64,000 nt of DNA, from NCBI GenBank assembly GCA_030220185.1, contig JASPKZ010000420.1, positions 434,001 to 498,000 of the forward strand, read 5' to 3'. Position numbers and translations under genes: made by a program. Shown one piece after another: positions 33,128 through 43,248 of the stretch. The DNA comes from Diploptera punctata (Eukaryota > Arthropoda > Insecta > Blattodea > Blaberidae). The notes under the pieces are model-generated. The model saw only the letters and a program-made list of their open reading frames with translations, made no database searches and had not been told where the DNA came from. The first letter of the stretch is position 1. Each line of letters begins with the position of its first letter.

Positions 33128-33437
33128 ACCATTCAATGACATCCATCCGAAAAAATGTGTAACTAAATTACTATAGTTGAATTTCTCCCCTATAAAGGAG
33201 AACGCCTAGGTTTAGTTGAAAGACACAGGGGCTTGCAAGATAATGACAATACACTTCAGAGAACACTTTTATCCTATTAACTTCAAGCATTAATAAAAAG
33301 AACATGACCAAGGTATGTAAAAAAATATAAAATAAAATATTTCGGTGGCTAGCTACGAATCTGAAAAGTTCATTAATATAAGCACCATAAAACAAATGCG
33401 AGCAGAAATCGTCTGCTGAATTAATAAGTAATAGTTT

Positions 33438-33868
33438 AAAAATAAAACAATACGCTTTATTACAAAACCGGAATAAAAAGGAAAAATAATTTTAATTTCC
33501 AACACGCTTGGGATAAAATTAAAGTGATCAAGAAAAAAATCATCTCCAACACATCTAGAATAGAACTAGAGTTATCTACAAAAAAATAATTTTACCGTAA
33601 AAAGCGTGGGGCGCTCTGTATCAATTAATATGTTTGGTAATAAAAAGATATTGGTAAAAGTAAAGCCTCTAAGAATAAAACGTAAAAAGCACCCCACGCT
33701 TTTGATAGTAAAATTATTTCTTTTCTATATAACTCTAGTTTTGTTGTAGATGTGTTGGAGATGATTTTTTTGGTGGCCACTTTAATTGTATCCCATGCGT
33801 GTTGGAAATTAAAATTATTTTTCATTTTTTAGTTCGGGTTTCTAATAAAGCGTGTTGTTTTAGCTCTT
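33438..33868. mobile_element. Foldback/MITE family FB, copy 1
   Basis: Arms of about 180 bp (33438-33620 and 33680-33868) are inverted copies: AATTTCCAACACGCTTGGGA faces CCCATGCGTGTTGGAAATT, and AAAAGCGTGGGG faces CCCCACGCTTTT. The loop of about 60 bp includes ATTAATATGTTTGGTAATAA. A second copy (41451-43745) carries a Tc1 in this loop. No ORF. The right arm's edge is partly duplicated at 33870-33965. Confidence 0.88.
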
Positions 33869-33969
33869 TTAAATTATTATTTATTTTTTTATTTTATAGT
33901 TTGGTTTTCTAACAAAGCCTTTTGTTTCAGTTTTTTAAACTATTATTTTTATTTTAATTTTTAGTTTAA

Positions 33970-34280
33970 TGTATTATCATAAACCGGAATCCCATGAATA
34001 TTTAATTTGTTACGATATATTTAGTGTCTAGGCACTAATATAGGCCTATATATTTTTTTAAATTATTATTGTCTAACATTAGGCCTATAATAATATTTTT
34101 GAATATTTTAATATAAATAAATACTTACAGTTAATCGTATCCTTTTCATATTTCTTGGACAAATTACAATGTGGTAAGTTTACAAAATTGTCATTAATAT
34201 TTTACAGAATAAGATGAAAATTTAAATATCTTTAAATTCGATACTATTTTAGTATGATCTAAAAATAATACTCTTCTAAA
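33970..34280. other. No recognisable feature
   Basis: AT-rich sequence; TAGGCCTATA-type words only. Confidence 0.4.
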
Positions 34281-34284
34281 AAAA

Positions 34285-34375
34285 TCCTCCGGGCCGGATT
34301 TGAACTAGCGACCCATGGATTATTGAAATTATATACAACTACAGTCCACCGCTCTACCAACTGAGCTACCAGAGA
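34285..34375 (-). tRNA. tRNA-Tyr(GTA) with an 18-nt intron
   Basis: On the minus strand: acceptor TCTCTGG pairs with CCGGAGG (two G-U), discriminator A. T8 and A9, D arm GCTCAGTTGGTAGAGC. Anticodon stem GTGGA/TCCAT with loop C-T-GTA-G-A, and T arm GCTAG/CCGGC around TTCAAAT. An intron of about 18 nt (complement of 34321-34338) sits after position 37, the canonical place; animal tRNA-Tyr genes typically carry such an intron. Seven T follow at once, a good Pol III terminator. One A-C mismatch in the T stem leaves a pseudogene possible. Confidence 0.85.
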
Positions 34376-34439
34376 ATATAATGTTAATTTCTTACAACGA
34401 TGGACTAAAAAGTCAATAAGTCCGCAACCTGGACAGGAT

Positions 34440-34600
34440 CTTAGAAAAAATATATGAAATTATTGTATTGCCATTGGTCCTTTACAAGTATACAAAGTTT
34501 CAAGTCGATCCAATATTTTCAAGTGGGTAAAAGTCGTGTTCAAAGGTTCCGTTACATAGATAGATACAGGTCAAGCAAATATAAAGCGTGTAAAAAAGTA
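34440..34600 (-). repeat. Dispersed repeat shared with 41060-41450
   Basis: On the minus strand: TTTACACGCTTTATATTTGC, GACCTGTATCTATCTATGTA, ACGGAACC, GACTTGAAACTTTGTATACT. All recur on the plus strand at 41046-41220. Element type is not recognised. Confidence 0.75.
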
Positions 34601-34604
34601 AACC

Positions 34605-35040
34605 CACTGGTCTTGTCCAGTGTATTAGCAGGTCGAGCAATAAGCTATTTCAAGCCCAACTTTTTAAATATCTGTAATAGCTATACGAAGATGCCGGCTG
34701 AACAGGCTTGTCGCACCATCACAGGGACACATGGAATTTAATTAAACGAGTAGATCACATAAGTAAGCATAAATGGCGGAATGACATTTTCAGCGGAGAA
34801 ACTCCGAGAAAAACCTAACTTCGATTCGTCCATTATGAATCCGCATAAAGTGGCCGAGTTGCGAACTCGGGAACCGAAGTTTGAGGGTGAGTACGGAGCC
34901 GCCTTTAATGAAAGAAATGAATCATTAACTTATTTTTCTTTGTACTTTATAAGAATCCATCTTCTCGCGGTTCAAACGTAATACAGTACGTCAAACACCT
35001 CAACACACTATTCTACGTTTTTTTATTCACGGCGCGATAG
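34605..35040. other. No recognisable feature
   Basis: Short ORFs without motifs. Confidence 0.4.
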
Positions 35041-35690
35041 ACTAGAAGGCCCTTGGACTACCAGCTGGTTGCTGGCCTCCCATCCACTTGTGCTAATCAC
35101 AGAGGTAGACGATCATCTAGCCAGTGTAGGAGCAACATGTGGTCGTTTTAGCTGGTTTTCTCAACCTGCAGCCACTACTTATTGTAGCTACGCAAATTCC
35201 ACACGATGCTGGGTGGGCATCGGTCATACTTGCCGAACTTCATCATTATCATAGCACATTCACGAATTTAGGTCATTTGTTGACCTGTTTCGACCTCAAG
35301 AGAAACACCATCCAAAAGTCATTTGAGTGGACGTCCTGGTCTTCTTCTTCCTGCAGGTTGATATCTTAACATTTGTTTGGGTATTCTGTGATCTTCCATT
35401 CAATGAACATGTTGCATCCATCTTGACTTATAATCAGAAATTTTGTTTTCTAAAGGTTCCATGTGTAATTCTTCTAAGATGTCTTCATTTTTGTTTTGTG
35501 ATCTAGTAGTGTGTATCCTGCAGTCCTCCGCAGGTATCTCATATCAGCAGATCTAAGTCTCTGTATATCCTTCTGTTTCAACGTCCCCATGAGAAAATTT
35601 CTTCCCCCATGGGTACTTCAACCGGCGCAAGTCCCATAGCTCTGCGCCAAGGCATTTTGCCTTAACCACTCGGCTACGGCGCGGGACATT
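35041..35690 (-). mobile_element. SINE family beta, split by a LINE-B fragment
   Basis: The head is at 35589-35690 (minus: GTCCCGCGCCGTAGCCGAGT, GCTCTGCGC.. complement). The body resumes at 35045-35242 with the AGCCGGCTGG-like region, GGGTGGGCATCGG and CACAGAGGTAGACGATCAT. Between the two, 35243-35589 is LINE-B in the same orientation. The break is inside the segment that reads GGCCGAAATACCATGAGAAA in the intact copy at 50450. Confidence 0.87.
35243..35589 (-). pseudogene. LINE family B, 3' fragment nested in SINE
   Basis: Minus strand: from WGR-like remnants of GSEVWTLKQ, through KDIQRLRSADMRYLRRTAGY, LLDHKTKMKTS (frame broken), GRRRPGRPLK, to GAATGTGCTATGATAATGATG, the 3' end seen in the 37584 copy. 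About 350 bp remain. It is close in sequence to 37600-37950. Confidence 0.85.
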
Positions 35691-35699
35691 ATTCTACAA

Positions 35700-36460
35700 A
35701 TATTAGGCGTAAATTGAAAATGTATCCTAAAATATATGTTGGTTTGATTTATTCATTACTTTTTATAAAACTAAAAAATGAACGAGTAGATAATACTCAA
35801 ATTTAGTTGGAATGTACACAGTAAGTATCCATCGCGGAGCACTGTGTAAAGTATATGCAAATGTCTCACCAAGCCGAATTTATGGTCCAATGTTTCTGCA
35901 CTACGTAATATAATTATGTTATACATATACATAATGTTCTGCCAAAGAGCAGGTCTTTCACTGCAAACTCAGCATTCTCCACTCTTTCGTTAACTCAGCT
36001 TTCCTTTTTGTATCCGCATACAAAAGACGGTAATTTGGATTTCCAGAACTTTTAACTGATCGAAAACCCTGATGTAACTGATATTTAACCTCTGGGGTGA
36101 ATTTCGGTGAAGTCCGGAGAGTCTAACTTAGCCAAATACAGTCTCCACTCTCTTCACCTCCAAGCTGGGGCCCCTTGGGACCTTCTGAAGATCTTTTAAG
36201 ATTTTCACGTGCAAAGAGAGAGAGAGAGAGTGTGCGGTGTGGAAGGAAATAAGCTACCACACCTATAGCCTATAGGCCTATACCTAGTAAAGCTGCAAAC
36301 ATGGCATAATCATGTTAACCTCCTTAAATTGAAAAAAATGCAATTCCTGATGTCAATAGAAATAACTCATGCATTACCGCAAGTTATTGTATACTGCACA
36401 CTGTTGTATAATTTGATACTAATTTAAATAGTTTCTAATTCATTTTTCCATTACTTTATT
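35700..36460. other. No recognisable gene; (GA)n at 36216-36229
   Basis: A short stretch AGAGCAGGTCTTTCACTGCA at 35945-35966 resembles the end of SINE gamma. Nothing else is supported. Confidence 0.45.
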
Positions 36461-36461
36461 C

Positions 36462-37300
36462 TTCTTCTTCTTCCTCTACGCATGAAAGCTGGTAGCTTGT
36501 TGCGTGTTCATTCACTACAGGTCCGGGGTATGGTGACATCCTTCCATCGTAGTTGTGGTCTTCCTAATGGCCTTTTCTGCTGAGGTGTCCAGTCACGTAC
36601 TTTCTTCACTAATCTATTATTCTCCATTCTATCTATGTGATCATTCCAATTTAATCTTCTATCATTTATCCAAAGGTTTATAGGTTCAATTTCACATTTT
36701 TCTCTAATAACAGAGCTGCGAATTTTCTCTCTCAGCGATTTTCCTACGATTCTCCTTAAAACTTTCATTTCGGTTGTTTCATTGATTTGTTTTGTTTTTG
36801 AGTTTCTGTTCGGCATTCACAACCATATGTTAGAACTGGTCTAATGACAGATTTGTAAATTCTTACTTTTGTATCTATTCTTAAATTTTTATTTTTCCAA
36901 ACAGTATCGTTTAAACATCCCGATATTTTGTTTGCATTATTTGCTTGATGGAGGATTTCATATGTTATTCTCTTGCTGCTTTTAACTTCTACTCCTAAAT
37001 ATTTGAATTTCATGACTTGTTCTCTACTTTTCCCTTGTATTTCTAATTTAACACGAATATTGCCATTGATTTGGTTTTATTTGTTGAGATTTTCATGTTA
37101 TATTTTGCTGCAATGATTCTAAATTTGTGTAATAGCATTTGTAAATCAACTTCACTTTGTGCAATTAGAACTGTGTCATCAGCATAGTTTATTATATTCA
37201 GCTCTTTGTTACCTATTTTAATTCCTTTTCTAACTTAAACTTTTAGTTCTTTGATGATTTCATCCATTACCATTACTTTATTAAACATATTAAATAAAAT
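36462..37300 (-). pseudogene. LINE family C, RT active site through ORF2 end
   Basis: Minus strand: NIINYADDTVLIAQSEVDLQ, MLLHKFRIIAAKYNMKIST (catalytic YADD near 37175-37190). A frameshift near 37070 follows, then KFKYLGVEVKSSKRITYEIL, DTKVRIYKSVIRPVLTYGCE. A second frameshift near 36790-36815 precedes MKVLRRIVGKSLREKIRSSV, IEPINLWINDRRLNWNDHID, GRPQLRWKDV. The 3' end reads CAGCTTTCATGCGTAGAGG plus (AAG)n. RT is truncated at its N-terminal side. Key RT residues survive, but the frames are broken. Confidence 0.88.
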
Positions 37301-37301
37301 A

Positions 37302-37580
37302 AACCAATAAATATCACTGATTACATCGGCAATAACTAAATTTTATGGTGTAAATAGCGTCGAAGCAAACACGGCGTCATCTAATCATCGTGAGGACAGG
37401 CTCAATAGCTTCATTCCTTCAGAATTCGCTAATAACTTACAGTTTTACAAACTTTTGTTTTCACTGCGATCTGTCACATTTTAATAGCTGTCGCGGGAAA
37501 TGAGTGCTTCGCCAATTGAAGGATTGCATAATTGATCGTCGGAACATGAGAGACCACAGATCCTTTATTTAAAACACTCA
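37302..37580. other. No recognisable feature
   Basis: AT-rich spacer between LINE-C and LINE-B copies. Confidence 0.4.
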
Positions 37581-37583
37581 GCT

Positions 37584-38405
37584 AACTTCATCATCATCAT
37601 CATCATCATCATAGTACATTCACGAAATTAGGCCATTTGTTGACCTGTTTCGGTCTCAAGAGAAACACCATCCAAAAGTCTTTTGAGTGGACGTCCTGGT
37701 CTTCTTCTTCCTGCAGGTTGATATCTTAACATTTGTTTCGGTATTCTGTGATCTTCCATTCGATGAACATGTTATATCCATCTTGACTTATAATCAGAAA
37801 TTTTGTTTTCTAAAGATTCCATGTGTAATTCTTCTAAGATGTCTTCATTTTTTTTGTGATCTAGTAGTGTGTATCCTGCAGTCCTCCGAAGATATCTCAT
37901 TTCAGCAGATCTAAGTCTCTGTATATCCTTCTGTTTAAACGTCCATACTTCGCTACCATACAAAAGAGTTGGAAGAGCCAGTGTTTTATACACTTTTAAT
38001 CTTCAATGCTTTTGGATTAACTGTGGCTTGAAGATAGAATTTATTAACCCTAAAATTCTTAAAAAATTAGATATTTTTGCATTTACATCCTTTTCTTCTT
38101 CATATGAGATATTGCATCCTAGATATGTAAAATTATTCACCTGCTCCAAAATTTTATTGTCCAGTACAATTTTACTTATGACAGGATCTACACCTTGAAA
38201 TGCCATAATTTTTGTTTTTTCTGTAGATATTTTCAAACCATATTCTTCTGTAATTTTGTTAAGTTCATATAGACCTTTCTGTAGATTATCTTCGGAATTT
38301 GCTATTATTATTTGGTCATCTGCAAACAGTATGGTGTTTAATTTTCTATTTTCTGATATTCTTATTGCAAATTTATATTTTTTGTTCCAGCAACATATTA
38401 CTTCC
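37584..38405 (-). pseudogene. LINE family B, 5'-truncated copy
   Basis: Minus strand from 38405: EVICCWNKKYKFAIRISENR, TILFADDQIIIANSEDNLQK (FADD intact), KTKIMAFQGVDPVISKIVLD, DVNAKISNFLRILGLINSIF. A stop or frameshift lies near 38003. It continues MYKTLALPTLLYGSEVWTFK, RRTAGYTLLDHKKNEDILEE, GRRRPGRPLK. It ends in ATGATGATGATG at 37588-37612. It reads through the site where the 30197 copy has an extra A. It differs from that copy by few residues, so both are comparatively young. Confidence 0.91.
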
Positions 38406-38409
38406 CTAA

Positions 38410-39095
38410 ACAAAATGTGAATGTTTGTTTGTAGTTTTCTGTCACACTTTGCATATTCAAATATAAATTTCAAGTTTAATTTGTGATGTATAGTTCAATC
38501 ACAATGACGCAGTTCATACCTTATAATCTGACTGGGAACACTTCATATGAAGTTGAGAACAGACTTACTCCTAAAATTTAAATATCGATATATACTTTAT
38601 TTAATGTCTTGTAGCAAGATACTGTACAAGAATTTAGCGTAGAAAATCTGACAATATCAATGTTATTATTGTCAGTATTTTAATTTAAGCTTTATTACTT
38701 AATGGAAAGTTTACAATCGTTACAAGGCATCTTAAATGTAAACTGGAAAATGTTTAATGTTTCTTTAGACCTATTTTCTTCCATAGTTCAGAACTGAAGT
38801 TCCTTGGAATTGTTGCCAACAATAACTACGAAGCAGTGAAATTTTATAGTCCGTAGTAAAATCGGAATGAAATATCGAGTCGTCGCAATTAAATTGAATA
38901 ATATTATATTCTGATACAAGTTTTAAATCTAATGTGTAAACTGGACATGCTACAGTTGTATTTCATCATTTTTTTTAAATAAACTGACTTAGATTAGAGA
39001 AGTTCATTAAAATGACTAATTAATTTTGTTTATTGCTGAACAACGAATAAATGCACATTAAAATGAGATCAGTGTACATTCTGACACAGAAAACA
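38410..39095. other. No recognisable feature
   Basis: AT-rich. (ATT/ATC)n at 39096-39143 follows. Confidence 0.45.
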
Positions 39096-39216
39096 ATTAT
39101 TATTATTATCATCATCATCATCATCATCATCATTATTATTATCTTAATTCATGACTTTGCAGTTGAAGCCACTTTCTCGTTCCCAATCTCCAACCTTCTT
39201 GATCAAGAGTATATTT

Positions 39217-39967
39217 TCATAAGTAATGCCACGAGTGATTTCCAAATTATCGATAAATTCACGACTCACGAAGTGAGGAGTGAATTTATTTAGAGAATTT
39301 GGAAATCAAGAGTGGCATTTGTTAGGACTATTTAACGAATAAAATTAAGTTGTTTACTCACAAATCATTATTTAACTATAGTTATTTTAAAATATTTATA
39401 TATTTAATGTAAACGGCGATGTTTGAAAACAAATGAGAAGCGATAGGTACGCTTCATCTGCTTCTTTTGTTTATCACTGCAACTAGATCATACTATTTAT
39501 TGCCAAAGGAACGCAATATTGTAAGAATGCTCTCTAGTGGAGAAAAAATGAAACACATCAAACTGTATATTAATTCATTTCTGATGTATGATGTAAATAT
39601 GACAATTATATTTTTCTGGATTGTTACCTGGGAAAAAATACATTTAAGAAAGTGCAAACAGTGATTTCTTTTTTTGGTGGTATAATCAATTGCTACAAAT
39701 GTTTTTATATTAACTCCCGCATGCGGCATGTGTTGGCATTCATGCACTATATATACAATCTGGTAGCCGTATTTCTAACAGGCTCAGTCACTGCAAAATA
39801 ATGGTCAGACCTGTTCAGAATATTAAAAAGGAGGAGCCTTCTTTAATATGGTAATTATAACACTGATAAATATTTCGTGAAACACGACTCTGATTGGTTG
39901 TAAAACACAAATCATTGAAACGTGATTGGCCATTGAGTCCCATTTGGGGCATGAGTTAAATAGTCCT
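39217..39967 (+). mobile_element. Family X repeat, copy 3, reference-quality
   Basis: Starts TCATAAGTAATGCCACGAGT with the full hairpin (about 39227-39318: ATTTCCAAATTATCGATAAA, loop ACTCACGAAGTGAG, AATTTGGAAATCAAGAGTGG). Then AGGACTATTTAACGAATAAA and the body to GAGTTAAATAGTCCT at 39967. CCAAT-type words (GATTGGTTG, GATTGGCCATTG) lie near the right end. 751 bp, no ORF of note. Confidence 0.9.
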
Positions 39968-39969
39968 TG

Positions 39970-40740
39970 AAATCCCTCTGAAGGAATAACTTTTAACTAT
40001 TTGGTATAATGTTCTTCTTGATCTTCTCCGAATAACTATTCCTCCGGTACACACGAAAACATTTTTAGGCCATCTTTAAACTTGCAACCTCAATACGTGT
40101 CCTAACCATTTTAACTTCCTCTGTAAATCTATCACATTCTCCTCTGCTTTATTCCGTCACCTAATTTCTTCATTCCGGAAACTTTGCAAAATTGATGCTC
40201 TTTCGCTTCGTCTCAAACTTCAACTCTCAAATATAATTTTCTCTGTTGTATCATGAAAGACTTTCAAGTAATACTTTGCCCATGATTAATTTTATGTCCA
40301 TGGAAATATTCTTATTTTACTATATTGAATTCAGGAATCCTAAAAGCCTTTTTTGCCTGTTTAATGTAAAATTGAATACAGGTACTATATATGCAGATCA
40401 ATATACCTCCTTTGTAATAATAGTGCCCATGTATTCAAATTAATTCACTTTTTCTTTTAATTAAACTCCGTCAAGCAATTAATATTCATATTCATAATTT
40501 CAATTAGTTACTAAAGATTATGTTTCATTAGTTTTAATTTCCATTCTGCAATATTTATTGTTTTCCTAAGCATAAATTCTAAATCAACATCCTGAGTAAA
40601 AAAAAACACTTTATCATCATCTGCAAAATCCGAATTAAAATACAATGTACAAATTACCATTAGTCCACAGCTTCTCTTCCACTGTTGTAGAACCTTTCTC
40701 GAATACAAATAAAATAATAAAGGTGAAAAACTGCTTCCTT
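39970..40740. other. No clear feature; possible old LINE remnant
   Basis: Minus strand near 40440-40700 vaguely recalls LINE wording (ADDDKVFFFTQDVDLEFML resembles an A-D-D-x-x-x box at 40565-40630). Decay is too great to assign. Confidence 0.4.
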
Positions 40741-40743
40741 GCG

Positions 40744-40939
40744 AAGTATTATCGCCTCACTATGATGGTTGTCCGTTTATATAAAAGCGGGTGCCAAGTG
40801 ACAATGCTTGACAATTATTAACATGCGGAATTATTGTAGTGGCGGTAGTCGGCATCTTTGTATTTAATAATTATATATAACAGCTGCGGGGAAACAAAGC
40901 GAGCCGCTGGACAACCATCATAGTGAGGCGATAATACTT
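40744..40939. mobile_element. MITE, 196 bp, perfect 31-bp terminal inverted repeats
   Basis: AAGTATTATCGCCTCACTAT... (40744-40774) is exactly complementary to 40909-40939. The interior has TTTATATAAAAGCGGGTGCC and CAGCTGCGGGGAAACAAAGC. Half-copies lie at 44285 and 46745. No ORF. The TATA-like word near the left end is notable but unproven as a promoter. Superfamily unknown. Confidence 0.93.
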
Positions 40940-41045
40940 ATTTTGTATGAATGGGATGTGACAAACATTTCCTAATTTAACTTATGCTTGATTATTTCTG
41001 TAAAAGATCTGTACAATTATTGAAATCCAGTTATTTATCTGCATT

Positions 41046-41073
41046 TTTACACGCTTTATATTAGCTTGACCTG

Positions 41074-41144
<71 letters not shown>

Positions 41145-41450
41145 GTAACGGAACATTTCAACGGGATTTTTACACACTTAGAATCATTGGTTCGACTTGA
41201 AACTTTGTATATTTGTGAAGGACCCATGACAATACAATAATTTCATATTTATTTTCTAAAATCCTGGCCAGAATCATCAGAAAATCAAAAAAGTGTCTTT
41301 GTATCTATGTAACGGAATCTTTGAACACGATTTTTACTCACTTAGAAACATTGGATCGACTTGAAACTTTGTATACTTGTAAAGGACCCGTGACAATACA
41401 ATATTTTCATATTTGTTTCTAAAATTCTGGCCAGAATCGTCAGAAAATCA
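41046..41450 (+). repeat. (CTAT)n array and a 165-bp tandem duplication
   Basis: (CTAT)n occupies about 41079-41143. Two tandem copies of GTAACGGAA(C/T)..TTTTAC..CACTTAGAA...GACTTGAAACTTTGTATA follow (41145-41312 and 41313-41450), roughly 85-90% alike. The family is shared with 34440-34600. Confidence 0.87.
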
Positions 41451-41906
41451 AAATAAATAACAGTTTAAAAAACTAAAACAACACGCTTTATTAGAAAACC
41501 GAACTTAAAAATGAAAAATAATTTTAATTTCCAACACGCTTGGGATAAAATTAAAGTGGTCAACAAAAAAATCATCTCCAACACATTTAGAATAAAACTA
41601 TAGTTATCTAAAAAAAATATAATTTTACCATCAAAAGCGTGGGGTGCTGTATATCAATTAATATACACTGCTCAAAACAATTAGAGGAACACTATGAAAT
41701 ATGAAAATGATTTTTCATTGGATAAAGGCACAAACATGAAATTAATAAAGTACATTATTTGTGGTTATTTATTTATTTATTTATTTATTGCTCATATCAG
41801 TAAACACAAATGAATAATGCTGACAATTAACTTTTCAAATAATTCCGCTATGTAAGCAATTGAATCTTGTGCTTATTTTTCAAAGTTAAACACTCGTTAT
41901 ATAGAG

Positions 41907-43247
41907 TTAGTATCGTGTATGGCCTCCACGACATTCGATGATAGTTTGGCACCTTCGTGGCATGCTCCCAATAAGATTCTGGATTTCCTCTTGCGGGATA
42001 TTCTCCCATTTCTCCTTCAGAGCATCTCCAAGTTGCCGCAGAGTTTGTGGAGCTTGATGTCGGTTCCTGACCTTCCTGTCTAGAAGATCCCACAAGTGTT
42101 TAATAGGGTTGAGGTCTGGGCTGACCGCTGGCCACTCCATTACCTCAATTTCATTCCTCCTCAGGAAATCCCTGGTGACAACCGCAGAATGTGCCCTGGC
42201 ATTATCCTGCATAAACAGAAATCCAGGGCCTATTCCAATGGCAGCAGGTACTACATGCTCTTCCAGAACGTGCTCGATATACCGGACAGCATTCAGTAGC
42301 TGGGGAACAAGTACAAGGTCCGTACGATTGTTGTACATAACTCCGGCCCACACCATTATGGAACCTCCTCCGAATCTATAAATTTCCTGTACAGCCTCTG
42401 CGGAAAATCTTTCTCCTGGCCGTCCCCACACCCTCAATCGACCATCACAACGTGTAAGACGATACCTGGATTCGTCCGAGAAGAGCACAGACTCCCACTG
42501 CTTCAGGTTCCAATCACCATGGTTTTCAGCATACGTACGTCTTGCTGCCTTATGCCCATTTGTTAAGCGTGGTTTTTTAACGGGCCTTTTTGGACGAATA
42601 TTCTCTTTCCTTAATCTGTTCCTTATGGTTTGGTCTGAAACCCGGATTCCGGAAGCCATATGAAGGTCATTCTGCAGGCCTTTTGCAGTTTTTGTACGCT
42701 GTCGAAGAGCAGAAAGAACAACGTATCTGTCATCCTGGGGGCTAGTTTTAAATTTACGGCCCTGTCCACGTCTTCTACAATACTGACCTGTCTCTCTGTC
42801 CCTGTTGCGTAACCTGGGCACCACGGAAGGAGAAACCCCAAGCTCTCTAGCCACTTGTCGCAGAGATTGACCTTGTCGTAAAAGATGTAGAACATGATAC
42901 ACTTCAAACTCATTTAAATGCCTCATTTTGTCAGAGACTTCAATAAACAAGGCAATAATCAACATTGCAGTTTTTGTACGCTGTCGAAGAGCAGAAAGAA
43001 CAACGTATCTGTCATCCTGGGGGCTTGTTTTAAATTTACGGCCCTGTCCACGTCTTCTACAATACTGACCTGTCTCTCTGTCCCTGTTGCGTAACCTGGG
43101 CACCACGGAAGGAGAAACCCCAAGCTCTCTAGCCACTTGTCGCAGAGATTGACCTTGTCGTAAAAGATGTAGAACATGATACACTTCAAACTCATTTAAA
43201 TGCCTCATTTTGTCAGAGACTTCAATAAACAAGGCAATAATCAACAT
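41907..43247 (-). CDS. Tc1-like transposase with duplicated DNA-binding region and mutated DDE glutamate
   Basis: 446 codons, unbroken. Residues 1-94 and 95-188 are the same segment twice: MRHLNEFEVYHVLHLLRQGQ, LRQVARELGVSPSVVPRLRN (paired-like HTH) and RRRGQGRKFKTSPQDDRYVV. Then TIRNRLRKENIRPKRPVKKP, and the catalytic part with first Asp in VLFSDESRYRL, second Asp in FMQDNARAHSA. The third position reads PDLNPIKHLWD, where Tc1 proteins have NPIEH. So the glutamate is lysine (codon at complement 42099-42101, one G-to-A change). Without the repeat it would be 352 residues, normal for Tc1. Start probably at MRHLNEF. Predicted inactive for DNA cleavage. Confidence 0.93.
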   Translation of the reverse strand: MLIIALFIEVSDKMRHLNEFEVYHVLHLLRQGQSLRQVARELGVSPSVVPRLRNRDRETGQYCRRRGQGRKFKTSPQDDRYVVLSALRQRTKTAMLIIALFIEVSDKMRHLNEFEVYHVLHLLRQGQSLRQVARELGVSPSVVPRLRNRDRETGQYCRRRGQGRKFKTSPQDDRYVVLSALRQRTKTAKGLQNDLHMASGIRVSDQTIRNRLRKENIRPKRPVKKPRLTNGHKAARRTYAENHGDWNLKQWESVLFSDESRYRLTRCDGRLRVWGRPGERFSAEAVQEIYRFGGGSIMVWAGVMYNNRTDLVLVPQLLNAVRYIEHVLEEHVVPAAIGIGPGFLFMQDNARAHSAVVTRDFLRRNEIEVMEWPAVSPDLNPIKHLWDLLDRKVRNRHQAPQTLRQLGDALKEKWENIPQEEIQNLIGSMPRRCQTIIECRGGHTRY

Positions 43248-43248
43248 T
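42685..43248. repeat. 282-bp in-frame tandem duplication inside the transposase
   Basis: 42685-42966 and 42967-43248 are direct copies. I see one difference (GCTAGTTTTAAA versus GCTTGTTTTAAA), which is synonymous. 282 is 94 codons. Confidence 0.95.

Noticed and set aside
41079..41143. CRISPR-like array from regular repeats
   Set aside because: It is a simple (CTAT)n tetranucleotide run without spacers. Other triplet and TA arrays were dismissed likewise.
42096..42381. Plus-strand ORFs across 42096-42381 and minus-strand ORFs at 42623-42913 and 42959-43195
   Set aside because: They are alternative frames of the Tc1 transposase at 41907-43247.
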